This document shows positions 22,109 through 35,200 of a DNA stretch of 64,000 nt, in pieces; position 1 is the stretch's first letter, and each line of letters starts with the position of its first letter. Made by a program: the position numbers and the translations under genes. The DNA lies in NCBI RefSeq assembly GCF_000182925.2, contig NC_026507.1, positions 310,001-374,000 on the forward strand, read 5' to 3'. Source of the stretch: Neurospora crassa OR74A. Lineage: Eukaryota; Ascomycota; Sordariomycetes; Sordariales; Sordariaceae. The notes beneath the pieces are model-generated. The model searched no databases. It was not told the origin of the DNA and saw only the letters and a program-made list of their open reading frames with translations.

Positions 22109-22277
22109 ATAAAATCGTATACGAAGTTCCAAATTGAGGCTCGCGACAACTCTTATCTTCAGCTTCCTTTAACAAGACTATCGTCAATCGTTATATACTA
22201 TTACTCCATCTAGCAACTAATTACTTATATTATTATTCTCTATTATTATTACTTATAAAGTATATCTTCGCGTAATA
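22109..22277 (+). repeat. LTR-B, left copy (3' half only)
   Basis: 169 bp matching 40078-40246 base for base apart from C/T and G/A differences. The 5' half is lost in the gap. Confidence 0.85.
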
Positions 22278-24305
22278 AGTAGTGCCTATAGTTCAGTTTC
22301 AAACCGACCTTATTATTCCTTATATCTCTTCCTTTTATCGAGGGGGGAAATACGTTAAGTTTAATAACGATTTATTAGATTTTATAATTATTATTTAACC
22401 TTTACCCTTTTAAACCAAATACTTATACTTTTACTCTTCGGAATCCCCTCTTTTTCACTACTTTATTACTACTTATTCCAATTTAAAGGCTAGATTAAAT
22501 AATATTAAAAACTAATTAAGCAAACCCTTAAACGGCTTTTAACCTCTAGGAAGAAAATCTAATACGCAAAGTACGTTAAATCGTTAAATTTACTACACAT
22601 AAGCCGCAACTTTACTATAAGGAAAGATTTTAACTTCTAACCGCTAAATTGCTTATTAAAGTAATATAATTATACTTAAACGAAGAAACCGGCTATATCG
22701 AAATTAAATTTAATTAGTCCGTTAATATTAGTAACGATATTTATAATAGAGGATAGATCGTTAATCTAAATACGGCGGACCACAAAGTTTAATAAGTCCT
22801 ATATAGGTATTACTAGTTAGTTACTAACTATCTAGTCCCAATATATTAAAATTAGCTATTTATAATTAAAGAAGGAATATTATTATAGTTACGGAAGAAG
22901 AATTAGAAATAGTTTATATTCCGAATTAAAGTAAATAATATTACTATTAATACTACCGCCTAAATACTTATTCCCCCTAATACCGGTAGTATAAACGTAT
23001 ACTCCTCGCTAATAACCTTTTCGGATACTATTAAAATAATTAACACGCTAACCCTTATTAACCTAATGCAAATTCCTATACCGCCTTCCTTACCGCCTAT
23101 GCCTATTAAATAATACGCTTAATTAAGCCTAATTTAATAACCCCTCTTACTAATTGAATTAATAGTCTTACGAATAAATTTAATTATTAAAATTACTACT
23201 AATATTATTTAATAACTAATTATTAATTCTACTACTAAATATTTTAGAAATTTCGTATAAATTGAAACTCTCCTATATTTAGTGTAGAAGTAATAGTAAG
23301 AATAAGCAAACTAACTTTTAAAAATTACTTTTGCTAATTACTTTTTAGCGTACCTTATTAACTTAAATTAAAATACTGTACGCCTTACCTAACGTAACGT
23401 AAAAACTAAAGGTAGATCCCTAAATCCTCTACTTTACTTTACTTAACCGGTCTATAATACTATACGCTTAGCTTAGAATAGTATAAAGCCTAGTTTCGGT
23501 CTCCTAGTACCTGCTACCGTAAAATGCACCACCGTTTAACCGTACGAAAACCCTACTATTTATTGTAATTAGCGTTCTAGTAGTTTCGTTAGCCTAACCG
23601 GCGAAATAATTATAATTAGTGCTAGAAATCCGCGTAATACTACTAATTTAGTTAATTAAATAAAAAATCTTTATATTAACTATATTAACTAGTAACCCCT
23701 ATTTAATAATATTAATTAACTTCCTATTTATCTTCGCGAATATATACTAATTCCAACTATAGGTTATAATATTTCCGAATAAACTTTAAAAATAAACCCT
23801 AAAGAATTAATAAATTAAACCCCAGTAAGCGAAAAATAAATTAAATAATAAGAATTACCACCTATAATATTAAATAATAGTAGTTACCTTCTATTAACTA
23901 TTCTAAAGGCTCCTACTCCTTCTATATATTTAACCTTTCGCTAGAATATTCATCCTACTAATAACCTATAAACTATACACTTCAATATTAAATCTAATAC
24001 CTCTATTCTATTAATTAAAACTAATAATAATAATACAATAACAGACAATACAACGCTTTGCAAAATACTTAAGGATCTATATAATCGTATTAAAAATTTA
24101 GAAAATCGGAACCAAACTCTTACCGAATCCGTCTCTAGGGCTAATATTAATAATTATTAAATAGTTAAAGAGGAACCTTTTAAAATATTAAATATTAGAA
24201 TATATTTCCCTAATATAGAACCTAATAAAATAAAGAAAGGTATTTATTAGGATAGTAAAATTAATATTTACACTACCTTCTACAAATTTAATAATATAAT
24301 TAAAG
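22278..24305 (+). pseudogene. Unidentified RIP-destroyed coding region (first part of B; gag-like by position)
   Basis: If RIP stops are ignored, a plus frame is open for several hundred codons around 22.6-23.35 kb with no match I recognise. Around 24.0-24.3 kb another frame gives a helical, Asn/Gln/Arg-rich stretch (CKILKDLYNRIKNLENRNQ) like the coiled-coil start of gypsy gag proteins, and this continues across the second gap. No zinc knuckle was found. Confidence 0.4.
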
Positions 24306-24405
24306 NNNNNNNNNNNNNNNNNNNNNNNNNNNNNNNNNNNNNNNNNNNNNNNNNNNNNNNNNNNNNNNNNNNNNNNNNNNNNNNNNNNNNNNNNNNNNNN
24401 NNNNN
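24306..24405. other. Assembly gap (100 N)
   Basis: Second 100-N placeholder, inside the gag-like region. Its true size is unknown. Confidence 0.98.
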
Positions 24406-27400
24406 ATTACTAAAAATAGACTTCCTTTACTACTATAATACGAAGCTAGATTTTAATACCGTTCTATATTTTTTTAAATCGGTCTTTAATATAAAGGTTT
24501 AGGGTAAAATTTATTCTAAAAGAATTAAAGCGGGGGAGGACGTTCTTATTACCGAAATCTTTACTAAGTTTAATACTCTATTATTAGGAAGGTAATTAGG
24601 AATTATCCTAATAAAATATAGCGCCCAATTTAATAATTAGTATAGTCTAAATAAACGTTCTACTTACAACTTTTATATATAATACCCTTATTTACTAAAT
24701 GCTACCGTAGATAATAAAATTTATAAAGTTGTACCGTTTCTAAATTAATTTGAAGAACTAATATTTATCCCTAAAGGAATTTAAATAAATATAATTATAT
24801 AATTATTGTATAAGGTTAGTAAAATGGCTATATTAATTAACGCTTCGGATATAGTATTTCTCGTCCCCGAAATCTAAATTAGATTTACCTAAAAATAATA
24901 TACTATATTTATTAATAGAACTACTAAGGACGAAAAGGAAGAGGCTATTAAGAAGAGCGCTTTCGAAGTACCCTCCTACAAAATTACTAAGCCTATTAAT
25001 ATTAAAGCTATTCTTTCTAAAATAAGTATTAATATTTACAATACGGATCTTAATTTCTTAGAGTAAATTAAGAGCCTCCTAAATAAGTATATTAATATTT
25101 TTAGAAATAGAAGGATTATACTAATAAAAGAAGAAGATAAAATACGTATTAATTTAATTAAAGAATAATAAAATTAGCGGAGAATTATTAAATTTTACCC
25201 TTTAAGTACTAAGGATTATAAATTCCTTAATAAGGAATATAATAAAATATACGCTTAAAGTAAAATATTATTTATATTATAACTAATTCCTATTACTTAC
25301 TTAATATTTATCGTCTAAAGAAAAATTAATAGAATTAATAAAGGACGTATAGTAATTAATCTTCGTCCGCTTAATAGTATTACCGTACTAAACGTATATC
25401 CTTTACCCAACTAAAAGGACATTATTAACGCTATAATCGGCAAGAAATTCTTTTCAATCTTTAATACTATTAAATTTTTCTATCAATTACCTATTTTTAT
25501 TAAACATCGCAACTATATAATAATCATCAACCCCCGAGGTTTTAAACAGTCCAACGTCATACTAATAGGCTTTAAGAACTCTCTAATATTTATATAGTAT
25601 TTTATAAACCGGTTATTCTTCGAATACTATTTATTCGTATATACTTATATCGATAATATTATTATTTTCAACGATACTTAAGAAAAATACTTAACCTACC
25701 TTACTATTATTATAGACCTTCTTAATAAGTATCGCATTTATATTAGTACTAATAAATTTTTCGCAAAGTATCCTTCTATACAACTACTTAGCAATATTAT
25801 CGACGGAGAGGGTCGTAAACGTACGGAAGATTATATTAAAACCTTCTAGAAACTAACCTTCCCTAATATACTTAATAGTTTTAAGACCTATTTTAATATA
25901 GTTAATTAACTATATTAAAGTATACTATAGTTCGCTATTAAAGAGGAACTACTTAATTGAAGAAAAATAGAATTATTATAGCAAATATACGAATCGGGTA
26001 ATTTATAAATAGGTTCGATAAAATAAGTAAAGCAAATATATACTTCCAAAGTTAAATTCGAACTAACCCTAGAAGAACGCGAAGCTTTCCGCATTATATA
26101 GGAAAACCTATATAATCAAATATATCTTTTCCACTATATAAAAAGCGAAACGCTATTTATTAAGACTAATACTAGCGGTTCAGTATATAGTATTTATATT
26201 TTCCAATTTAAATACCTATAGGACGGAGAATCCATTCCTAAAATAAGTAAAATTCTACTAATTATAATTAAACTTATATACTTCTTATTAAAATTAACGT
26301 CCTCCGCTAAAAAGAAGTACGGTTCTACGGAAATAGAAATTACAACTATTATTTAGGTATTATAAAAGCTCCAAAAAATAGTTCAATCTAACGAATATTA
26401 TATTAATATTATTACTAATTATATTTTTACTGCTAGAATTGTTAAGTACACCTTATTATATACAATAGATCTAGTTAAGGCCAATCCAAAGCTTATAAAT
26501 ACCGCTAATTAGGCATCCTAATTCAATTTAAATATATTCTATATTCTTAACCTATTAAATATTATACCGGATATACTATTAAAGTTACTAATTACCAAAA
26601 CCGTTAATAAGAACAATACTTCTAATAAATTAACCGATATTTAATTTAATTTTATATAAATATAGAACATTAGCTATTAGAATAATTTTAACGTATTTTC
26701 ATTTAGGCATACTAAAATTGTTCCAAATACTTATTAAATTTCGCTAGTTATTATACTAGAATTTCGCTAATAATTAATCGATACTTATCCCGAGGATTTA
26801 AAATATATTAGGGTTCTCTAGCTAATTGAGAAGATTAATATTCTAAGGTATATTTATATATAGCGGTCGGAAAAATGCCCAAATCCACTAATAAACCCCT
26901 ATTTACTCGAAGATAGATTGTTTTACTATATTAATTATTAAAACGTACGTTGGCTATATATTCCTCGGATTTATATATAAAAGATACTAGAATTAATATA
27001 CAATAAGAAGTACTATTTTAGAATTAACTAAATAATAAATAATTTAGCGCACTTCTATATAAAGCGAAAAACCTAAATAGTATATAAGTACGTCAAATAT
27101 TACAAAGTTTACTATTAAAATTAACGAAATAAATAGCCAACCCCTAGAGAATTACTATTAATTCAGATATTTCTAAAACTATTCTATACTATTACTATAA
27201 ACTTTATTACCGATATACCGATAATTAAAGCGGCCGGTACAATATAGGCCCTTAAAGGTTTCCTAGAATTGGATACTATATATACTATTACTTACAAATT
27301 TAGTAAAAAGGTACTATTAATGGCTAGTCATTCTACTTATAGTATATAGAAATAAGTTAAAGTATTACTTCGGACTTTATAACTCTATAATTAGGGTTTA

Positions 27401-28390
27401 TTAATAGTTATTATTAGTAATTAAAATCCTAAATTTATTTTTACAATTTAAAAGAGTATTTTCGAAGTATTAGTAATTAACCTACTATTTTTAATGGCCT
27501 ATTATACTTAAATAGACAGCCAATCGGAAAGAATTAACTAAATTACTAAAATAACTATTCGTATATAATATACAATAAACGTTATTCCTTAAATATTAAT
27601 ATTAACCGTATTATAGTACAATTTGAATAATATTATCTAATCTACTATTGGGTTATTACTAAATGAATTAATATACGGCTTCAAACCGCGAGCGGCCTTT
27701 AATCTACTCGTACTGGATAATTAGGAAACTACTATTATAGAATTTTTAGTAATTATTTATTAAGAATATTAATTCGAGGCTATAGAATTCATTAATTAGG
27801 TTAGAATAGCTACGAAGGAACAATATAATTCCAAGCACTCCCTAGTAACCTTCGACGTAGGTAATAAAATTTACTTACGTTTTAATAAAGGTTATTACCT
27901 CCCTAAAAGCCCGAAGAGAAAATAATTAGTAGAACGAATAGGTCCCTATTAAATTTTTAAAAAAATTGACCTACTAACTTACCGGCTTAACTTGCCTAAC
28001 ACTTAACGCACCTATCCTATTATATTAGTAGTATATTTTTATAAACTAATATAGGGTCCTAATCTATTTAATTACAAAATTCTACTACTATTATTAATTA
28101 AGGTAGATAGATAGGAGGAATAGGAAATTAAAAATCTTATTACTAGAAATTAAAGCTTATTAAATATATAATATTTAATTAAATAGATTAGGTACTAAGA
28201 TAAAAATAATATATAGGAACCGTATAGTGAGTTTATAAAAAATTCGAAGGAATTAGTAAAAGAATTTAATAAAGAATATTCGTTAAATTTACCGTTCTGA
28301 GGCAATTGTAGGAAAGTAATTTAACGTATTGGGGGTATATTTTAATAGATATAGTATTAGAATTAATAGAAAATATAACATTTTTTATTG
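24406..28390 (+). pseudogene. Ty3/gypsy chromodomain-type gag-pol remnant
   Basis: Plus-strand motifs appear in the canonical gypsy order, with stops at former Gln/Trp codons. RT spans about 25340-25960: INLRPLNSIT, YPLP, KKFFSIFNTIKFFYQLPI, INPRGFKQSNV, and YIDNIIIFNDT, where active copies have YIDDI.IFS.T. RNase H is at about 26330-26620 (IEITTII.VL.KL..IV.S, DHIA-like then ARIVKYT). The integrase zinc region is near 27050-27120 and its core/C-terminal part at 27495-27700, with TDSQSERIN in place of TDGQSERTN. A chromodomain lies at about 28090-28230 (WE.E.LI-like start, then ending IRY.D...WEP). The chromodomain places it among chromodomain gypsy elements, whose integrases favour heterochromatin. 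No intact frame survives. Confidence 0.82.
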
Positions 28391-28404
28391 AAAAGAGGGG
28401 GAGA
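28391..28404 (+). other. Internal polypurine tract
   Basis: AAAAGAGGGGGAGA lies just after the chromodomain frame ends. In gypsy elements such a tract directly precedes the 3' LTR. Here it is 11.5 kb away from LTR-B if C is counted. Confidence 0.55.
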
Positions 28405-28803
28405 TTACTTAGAAACTATAAGGGTTTGAGAATATTTCTTTTATTTAAAATTTTTTTATTTTCTTTTTATATTAGACTTTCCTATAGAAATTATATTTTC
28501 TATATTTTCTATTAAAATTTCTAAAACTTCGCTTAAAAGTACGCCTAAGCGGAAGTAGGCCTATTACTAGTAGTACATAAGATAATACACTATACGCTAC
28601 TTACAACTTTAATTAAAAGTTTCTATTCTAATTAGGTAGGTATATATAGTCGTACGAAGGCAGCGGCAGCTACAATTATATACGGTAAACAGCCCCAGTA
28701 AGTAAATATTTGTAAAGGAAGAATCTTAGTATATATATACAATTTTTAAAAGAATTAAAATTATCCAACTACTCTTATATTCTCTCCTTCTTACCTTAGT
28801 AAC
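28405..28803 (+). repeat. Possible 3' LTR of a separate gypsy element (E)
   Basis: The sequence after the purine tract begins TTACTTAG and a rough inverted match, CCTTAGTAA, occurs near 28795-28803. I found no second copy upstream, so LTR status rests on position after the purine tract alone. It contains a small less-decayed core (GCGGCAGCTACAA). The 5' partner may be in a gap. Confidence 0.3.
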
Positions 28804-28899
28804 CTTATTACTACCTACCCTATCCCTATATATTCAACTCTACTATAATTTTATATAATAATTTTATTAAAACTAATTGTTATTTATTAATCCTCTTTT

Positions 28900-30227
28900 A
28901 TTTTATACTCATTAATTATAACCGCAGTATAATAAAATAGCCGATATTAATATAAATTCCCTACTACTTATTAATAATCTACTTGTAACTCTTAATAATT
29001 GGGTTAATAATTCTAATTGTAATAGTAATTTATATAATCTTACAATAGATCGGCAATTCGCCCTATAATTATTCGAATACAATTTATAATTCGACGTATT
29101 AACTAATATAGTAAGATACTTCAATTGTTATACTATTAATAATATTCCTAATAAAATTATCAATTTAAAAATAGATAATATATACGTAATACTACCTAAC
29201 TTTATAACCAATCTTATCGAACAAATAAACTTAGTCTCGCTCAAACATTTCTTTAATTATATTCGCTATAAATATATTATTAATACGTTTAATAATTTCA
29301 ATTAAAATCGTCGCCCCTACAATCCCCTTAGCCGTCTTCCTAGTAAATCCTTCTAATTTACTTAAGGAATTCTTATTTATAACCCTAAGAAAGCGGAAAA
29401 TAGTAAACGCCTAATACTAATTATAACTACTAACTATCTCTTTATACTATACGAAAATAAACTATACTTTATTCTTTACAATACTATCGATCGTACGAGT
29501 AAATTAATTAATATAGATTCAGCAATCCTACACTCTATTAATAACAATTTTACCTACCTTACACTCGTATTTTTATTAAACGAACTTCTAAAGGACTTAA
29601 TTTCTAGTAATTATAATAGATCTTAGTAGGAATAAGAGTCTAATACTCTTACTAAATTTAATAATACTAAAATTTAGGAGTTATACTTTAGCGGCAAATT
29701 CGATTTAATTCCTATAATCGCTATTAAATTTAACAATATCCTCTTCGGAAAAGGATATATAAAAGAGTTAATTACTACTAACGAACATCTTTAAATGTAT
29801 TACCCAATTACTCTCTATAATATTTACCTTAATAATTGTATTATTAATATTAATAATATTAACTTCTCTAAAATTTAAGAATATTAAAAATTCGCCTAAC
29901 TAGCTAATAAAGTTTATAAAGCTTTACAACCCTTAATTAGACCGGCCCCTATCTTATTTTATATTAAAACCCTAATTACTAAAATAACTCTGAAAAAAAT
30001 ATATAAAACTCTAATCTATATTATATAATCGTATTCAACTACTATTAATAAAAGTAATAATAAAAGAAAAATATATCCAACCTTCGCTAACGCTTTCGCC
30101 AACTATAATAAAAATTACATTAATCTTAGTATTAAAATCAATTAAGAATTACGTACAGAAATTAAAAAGATTGTTAAAATATATATAAAAAATAAGAAGG
30201 AGTATAAGAAATAATTTACTAATAACT
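28900..30227 (+). pseudogene. Unidentified open region of B, left of element C
   Basis: A plus frame runs for about 300 codons to the C insertion if RIP stops are read as Gln/Trp (segments such as NNFTYLTLVFLLNELLKDL and KALQPLIRPAPILFY). Removing C plus one TAACT copy continues the same frame into 38891 (KK.FTNNYSFL). I recognise no gag, pol or envelope-like motif. It could be a gag-like gene of a non-autonomous element or an extra 3' gene of B. Confidence 0.4.
30223..30227. repeat. Target-site duplication of element C (left), TAACT
   Basis: TAACT immediately precedes the TGTTACGG start of the left LTR-C; the same five bases follow the right LTR-C at 38886-38890. Confidence 0.88.
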
Positions 30228-30556
30228 TGTTACGGTTCGCTGGGTGCTCAGAACTCCAAATATCCATTGATGTAATCAATAATATTAAAGTAAGAAAGCA
30301 AAATGCAGAAGGGAAGAAAGCCGCCGTTGGCCGGCCCAGTCAGGGATCCCTTTATGCAAGGTCCCTGGCCTAGGCAGGGATCCACCCTAGCTTACAGGGG
30401 TGGAGTCCCCACTTCCCCCCAGTCGCCTGCCAATAGCAGTCAACTGGCACGTACCCGACTATAGTACTGGGCGTACCCTAGCCGTAGTATTAGGCATACT
30501 TCAATTGAACAGTCCTAGTACCCTACTCTATAGCTAATTGTATATATTTAGTAATA
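30228..30556 (-). repeat. LTR-C, left copy (3' LTR of minus-strand element)
   Basis: 329 bp, begins TGTTACGGTTCGCTGGG and ends GTAATA (RIP form of GTAACA). It contains GC-rich hairpins such as GGGATCCC next to TTTATGCAAGGTCCC, and GGGGTGGAGTCCCC. It differs from 38557-38885 by transitions in both directions, as expected if the two copies were hit independently by RIP. Confidence 0.92.
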
Positions 30557-30724
30557 AATCCCGGCTTATATATAAAGAAACTATTATCCTCAGTAGTACC
30601 TTAATCCTTCTTCCTAGTACTTCTCTGAGTGACCTTCTTACTAGAACCCTTCCCACCAGAGTCCTTTTTACTAAAGTCCTTCTCAATATATCCCCCGCAC
30701 CTATCCTAATATTCGGAAATTAAA

Positions 30725-30870
30725 TATAAAGTATTTTTGAGCTATTCCTCTGTTTATTATTCGTTATTTTCATTCCTATATCCCTTCTATTTAATTTAAT
30801 ACTTTATCTTCCCTCCTCTTAACTCCTTATAAATCACTAACCTTTCTACCTTGTATTGTAGGCCTAATTT
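30725..30870 (-). pseudogene. Chromodomain remnant of element C
   Basis: On the minus strand one frame reads YKVERLVIYKELRGGKIKY followed by .IK.KGYRNENNE, matching the chromodomain scheme Y.VE.IL..R..RG...YLVKWKGY....TWEP with RIP stops at the Trp codons. It ends about 170 bp before LTR-C, the usual C-terminal place of a chromodomain integrase. Confidence 0.72.
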
Positions 30871-33800
30871 TAATTCTAAGTCTTCTTAGGAATCCTCAAT
30901 TAGTTTTAGGGGCGGGGGGAAGTATCGGAATAGGTTTTCTTCGTTAGGAGCTTTTTTGAAGTAAACGATCGAAATAACCGGGTAAATTCCCTTTATAGTA
31001 TGGGGGAGTTCTAGTTTGAACGCTAGTTCTCCGACCTTTTTAATAACTTTAAAGGGACTAATTTGTTATTAAGAGAATTTTCAAGACGGACGGTCTTGTA
31101 AATAATACCTATAGTATAGCTTTAGGAAGACCTTATTACTAACTTTAATATTTATTAGTTTACGGCCAAAATCGTAGAACTATTTAGCTTTAGCGGCGGC
31201 GAAGTCTATAGTAAGTTTAGTTTTTTTACGAATATAATTGTAGAGTATAGGGTTGTAATTTTGTAAAGAAGGGTTGTTGAGGGATTCTAAGGGGCTTTGT
31301 AACTAGTAACTAAAGAGGTATTTGTATGGTGATACTTTGATGGCGTTAATATAAGTACTATTAAGGTTCTATTATAGTAATAGTAATAATAATAGCTAAT
31401 TATTATCGGGGTAATTAAAAATGTAGAATCGGATAGTAATTTCAATACTTTAGTTTTTTCATTCCGAAGCGCTATCTCCTTAAGGGTAGTAAGTAGTGGT
31501 TATTAGCAGTCGGGTTCCCAGTACTTACTATATACCTTATTAGAAATTAGAAGTGAATTTCTTATTTCGGTCTAATATAATCCCTAGTAGGAGGCCCTAA
31601 TTTAATAAGATGAGGGATCGTACAAATACTATGCCCTATTCTTCTACCGTATAGGTTGAATATCTTAGGATGAGTAGAAATTGTTTGGATATTATATTAG
31701 TAGTGGGTATTAAGGTATTAAAGACGTTGTAGCTGGGTAGTTTCTATAGGGAGTCTATAGTTAATATGGTTAGTAAATTAATAATAAAGTCGATAATTAC
31801 TGTTTATATAAGGAGGGTATTATTGAACTTTGGGCGAATAGGTTGGAACTCTCCTATAGGGGGGAAGCGGTTAATTTGGTTTAAGTTATAAGACGGGTAA
31901 TTTCGAATATATTACTTAATAAAATACATTTTATTAATAATAGAGAAATTTTTCAAATTGTAGAACATTCGGTCTTGACTAAAATAGTATTTCTTATTAT
32001 ATACTAACTCTAGGATTTTCTATATACAGCTATAGGGAACGTACAATGTTTTTACACTGTTTAATTGGCTAGTATAGATTATTCTATCGATTATAAAAAA
32101 CGGGTAGCCGGGATAGTAAAAAAATATAACGTCCTTATTATTACTACGCAGCCGAAAGTCTTATAGATCGCTAATAACTACAATGTACTTTCCATCTTTG
32201 TAGTAGGTAATTATAAATTAATTCTTCAATTCTTTATTTAAGACGGCCTTAATAATTATAAAATATATTTAGTCGACCGTTAATTAAACGTCGTCGAAGA
32301 TGGAAGTACCTTCGGATTATAGTTAGATATCGTTGGTAGACTGGAGTCGGTTTAAGGCGTTGGGTATAAAATTTAATTTACTAGGTAGATAATATACTTT
32401 AATATCGTATTAGGAGAGGTAGATAGACGTATTAATTAATCGTTTATTATCCTTATCCGTAGAATTTATTCGCAATAATTTTTACTTAATAATACCCTTC
32501 GTTGCAAAGTAATTTATAAGGATAATAATTATTTTATTATAGGAATAAATATACGTTCGGAGCCTCTTTACAGTCTAAATTAAGTAGATAACCTCTAATT
32601 CGGAGGGACCGTATTTTATTTTAATGTTAATTAAGTATTTACTTAAGAAAAGAATCGGTAAAATTTAGTTTGTAGGGATATACGTACCGGGTTCCTAAAC
32701 GTAATTGTTTTTCAAATGAAATACTATTATACCGAAACCCTTTTCAATAGAATTATTAATTTAAAGGAAAATTTATTTATCGGGATCTAAGTAATACAAT
32801 ATTACCCCGTTACAAATTTCGGCCTAGAGAGTTTTAAATAAAGTTACTTCTTTTTTTATAAGAATAAACTTCGTACGTATACAATAAGTAGCCTGTTTAG
32901 CTAGCTTACTGTTAATAATAATACCTTCTATACGTCCTACAATGAATAATTAAACCTTTCTTCGTTAAAGTAATTTAAAGAACTAAATATAATAAGGTAT
33001 TAAATAGTATAAAAATCCTAATACTCCTAAATACTACTTAAACGCCTTCAATTATTTAGGGAAAATAAGCTTTTTAAATACTTCGATTCGCTATTAAGTA
33101 TTTTAGAATCCTAAACTATCGATCCGGAAGCTTAGGAGTTCGATGTTAGGGTAGCTTAAAAATAATTTCTTTGGGGATAGTAAGATATTTCGGGAAGTAA
33201 ATAGGTTAAAAATAGTAATTAAATGGGTAATATAGTCCTCCTACATATTAGAGATAATAATAATATTATTAATATATATACGATAGTAGTTTTTATAGTC
33301 GCGGAGAAGCTGGTCTATAAACCTCTATATATATATAAGGGTATTTTAAAATCCTATTTAAATTATTATCGATGCTTCGAGACTCTTATAGGTAATAAGA
33401 ATTAAACGGTTTCGGTAGGTTAGCTATATTCCAAATTAATAGAAAAAGGCTATTATATTAATAACGGCTACGAAACGTTTACTTCGTATAAATACAATTA
33501 CTTCGTTTTATAAGGGAAGTAGGTAATTATTAAGTACGGTAAGGCCATTAATAACCTTTATATCAATAATTAGTCGGCCTTTTTACTTCCCATCCCTTAT
33601 TTCTTTCTAAACTATAAATATTAGGTATATAAATAGAGTTGCCCGGGTAATTTATTATATTTTACCTTACTTATATAGTGTATTGAAGACTTTATCGATA
33701 ATAGCCTACTCCTTTTTACTTAACGGGTATATTCTTATAGCTACCCTTTAATTCTACTAGTTTTCTACTAGCGGAATATATATATAATTTTCCTCTAATA

Positions 33801-35200
33801 TATTTATTAATCCTCCTTCTTTCTATAGTAATAAGAAAGATTTTACTAATTTTTTTAAAGCCTAGGTATGTGCTTTATCGGCCGCATAAACGTGGATACC
33901 CTCTTTAGTTACTATTTCTAGCTTATTTATACGGATACCCAAAATTAAATATTTCTTTAATACTACTAGGAAATTGAAGGGTTCGGGTCCTTCTAATACG
34001 GGGGTAGGTCGTTAGCTTCGAGCGGCGGCTTCGATAGGGGGAGTAAGGTTTATTTCGAAGTTTATTAGAGGAATGTAGTTAGCTATAATATACTTAATAA
34101 CTTTATTGATAGTAATTATAGGGTTATTATTAAGGGTATTGAATATTTAGATAAAGAAGGCTACGGTTTTAATTTCGTTCTAATCGCTAGTAAAATACCT
34201 ACTATCTTTACACTCTTCGATATACCTAATATATTATTTTTTAGAGATTATACGGACCCTATGGGTAGAGTTTTTAAATAGAATTATTTTCGGGGACTTA
34301 TAGTTGACTACTGTATTTACTGTACTACTGTTATTGGAGTTAAATATAAAGCTTCGTCCTTTAGGTAGTAGTTTATAATATACGGCTATTATTACTTCCT
34401 CGCTAGGCTATAAGATAGTTTTTTTTAAGATAGTAACCTTTCTTATATATTTTATAGAATGGTGTTAAATATTAAAAGGAATTATTAGAGGGCCTATATT
34501 GGGGAAAGTAATATATTTAGTATTATAATTAATATTTGCTTAACGGGGGTAGAAGAAGGAGTTTGCTAACAATAGGTTTGGCTATAGCTTATCTATTACT
34601 TAATTAGCTATTTAAATTTTAATTAGATTAAATTTATTATTAACCGTACCTTTGAAGTAGAATATAAAGGTCGCCTATTCTATAAGCTTTAAGGATTTAC
34701 CGTTAATTCCTTAAATTTTAGTAGCGTATTTTATTGAAATAGTATATTCGAAAGTAGATAGGAAGTTCCGGCTAATAATTATTTTAGCGGTGCTTAAATC
34801 TATATATATTTCGGTCTCTTTAATTTCAGGTAAAGCTCTAGCTATAATACGGAAGTGAGTATAGTTAAATAGTAGTCCTTTTAGAATTTCTTTATTCTTA
34901 TAAACTAATATTTTGAATATTAGTAGTCCGACGATTAGGGAGGCAATCCTTTAAGGGGCGGGTCGTTTGTAACTTACTTTAGTATCTTTATAAAAGTCGA
35001 TATATTTAAATAGGGCGTTTTAGGATAGGAAGATTTCTATATAGTAAATATATATTCGGGATAAGGGGGCTACTAAAAGGGGGGCGCATAGTTATTTGTA
35101 TATTAGGTATAATTTTATATATTGGCGTCTTACCTTTATTAATAGGAAGTCCTTATAATAGTAGGAATATTTTAATTTACTATTAAAAATTATATCCGTA
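30871..35200 (-). pseudogene. Gypsy pol remnant of element C (protease-RT-RNase H-integrase)
   Basis: RT is clear on the minus strand between about 33.75 and 33.0 kb: RLIIDIKVINGLTVLNNY, then RFVAVINIIAFFY.F, LITYKSLEAS, QRFIDQLLRDYKNYYRIYI, and YINNIIIISN for the YIDD box (33245-33295), followed by ILLSPKKLFLSYPNIELL. RNase H and integrase are placed to its left by order only. Stops and Asp-to-Asn changes are all of RIP type. Confidence 0.75.
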
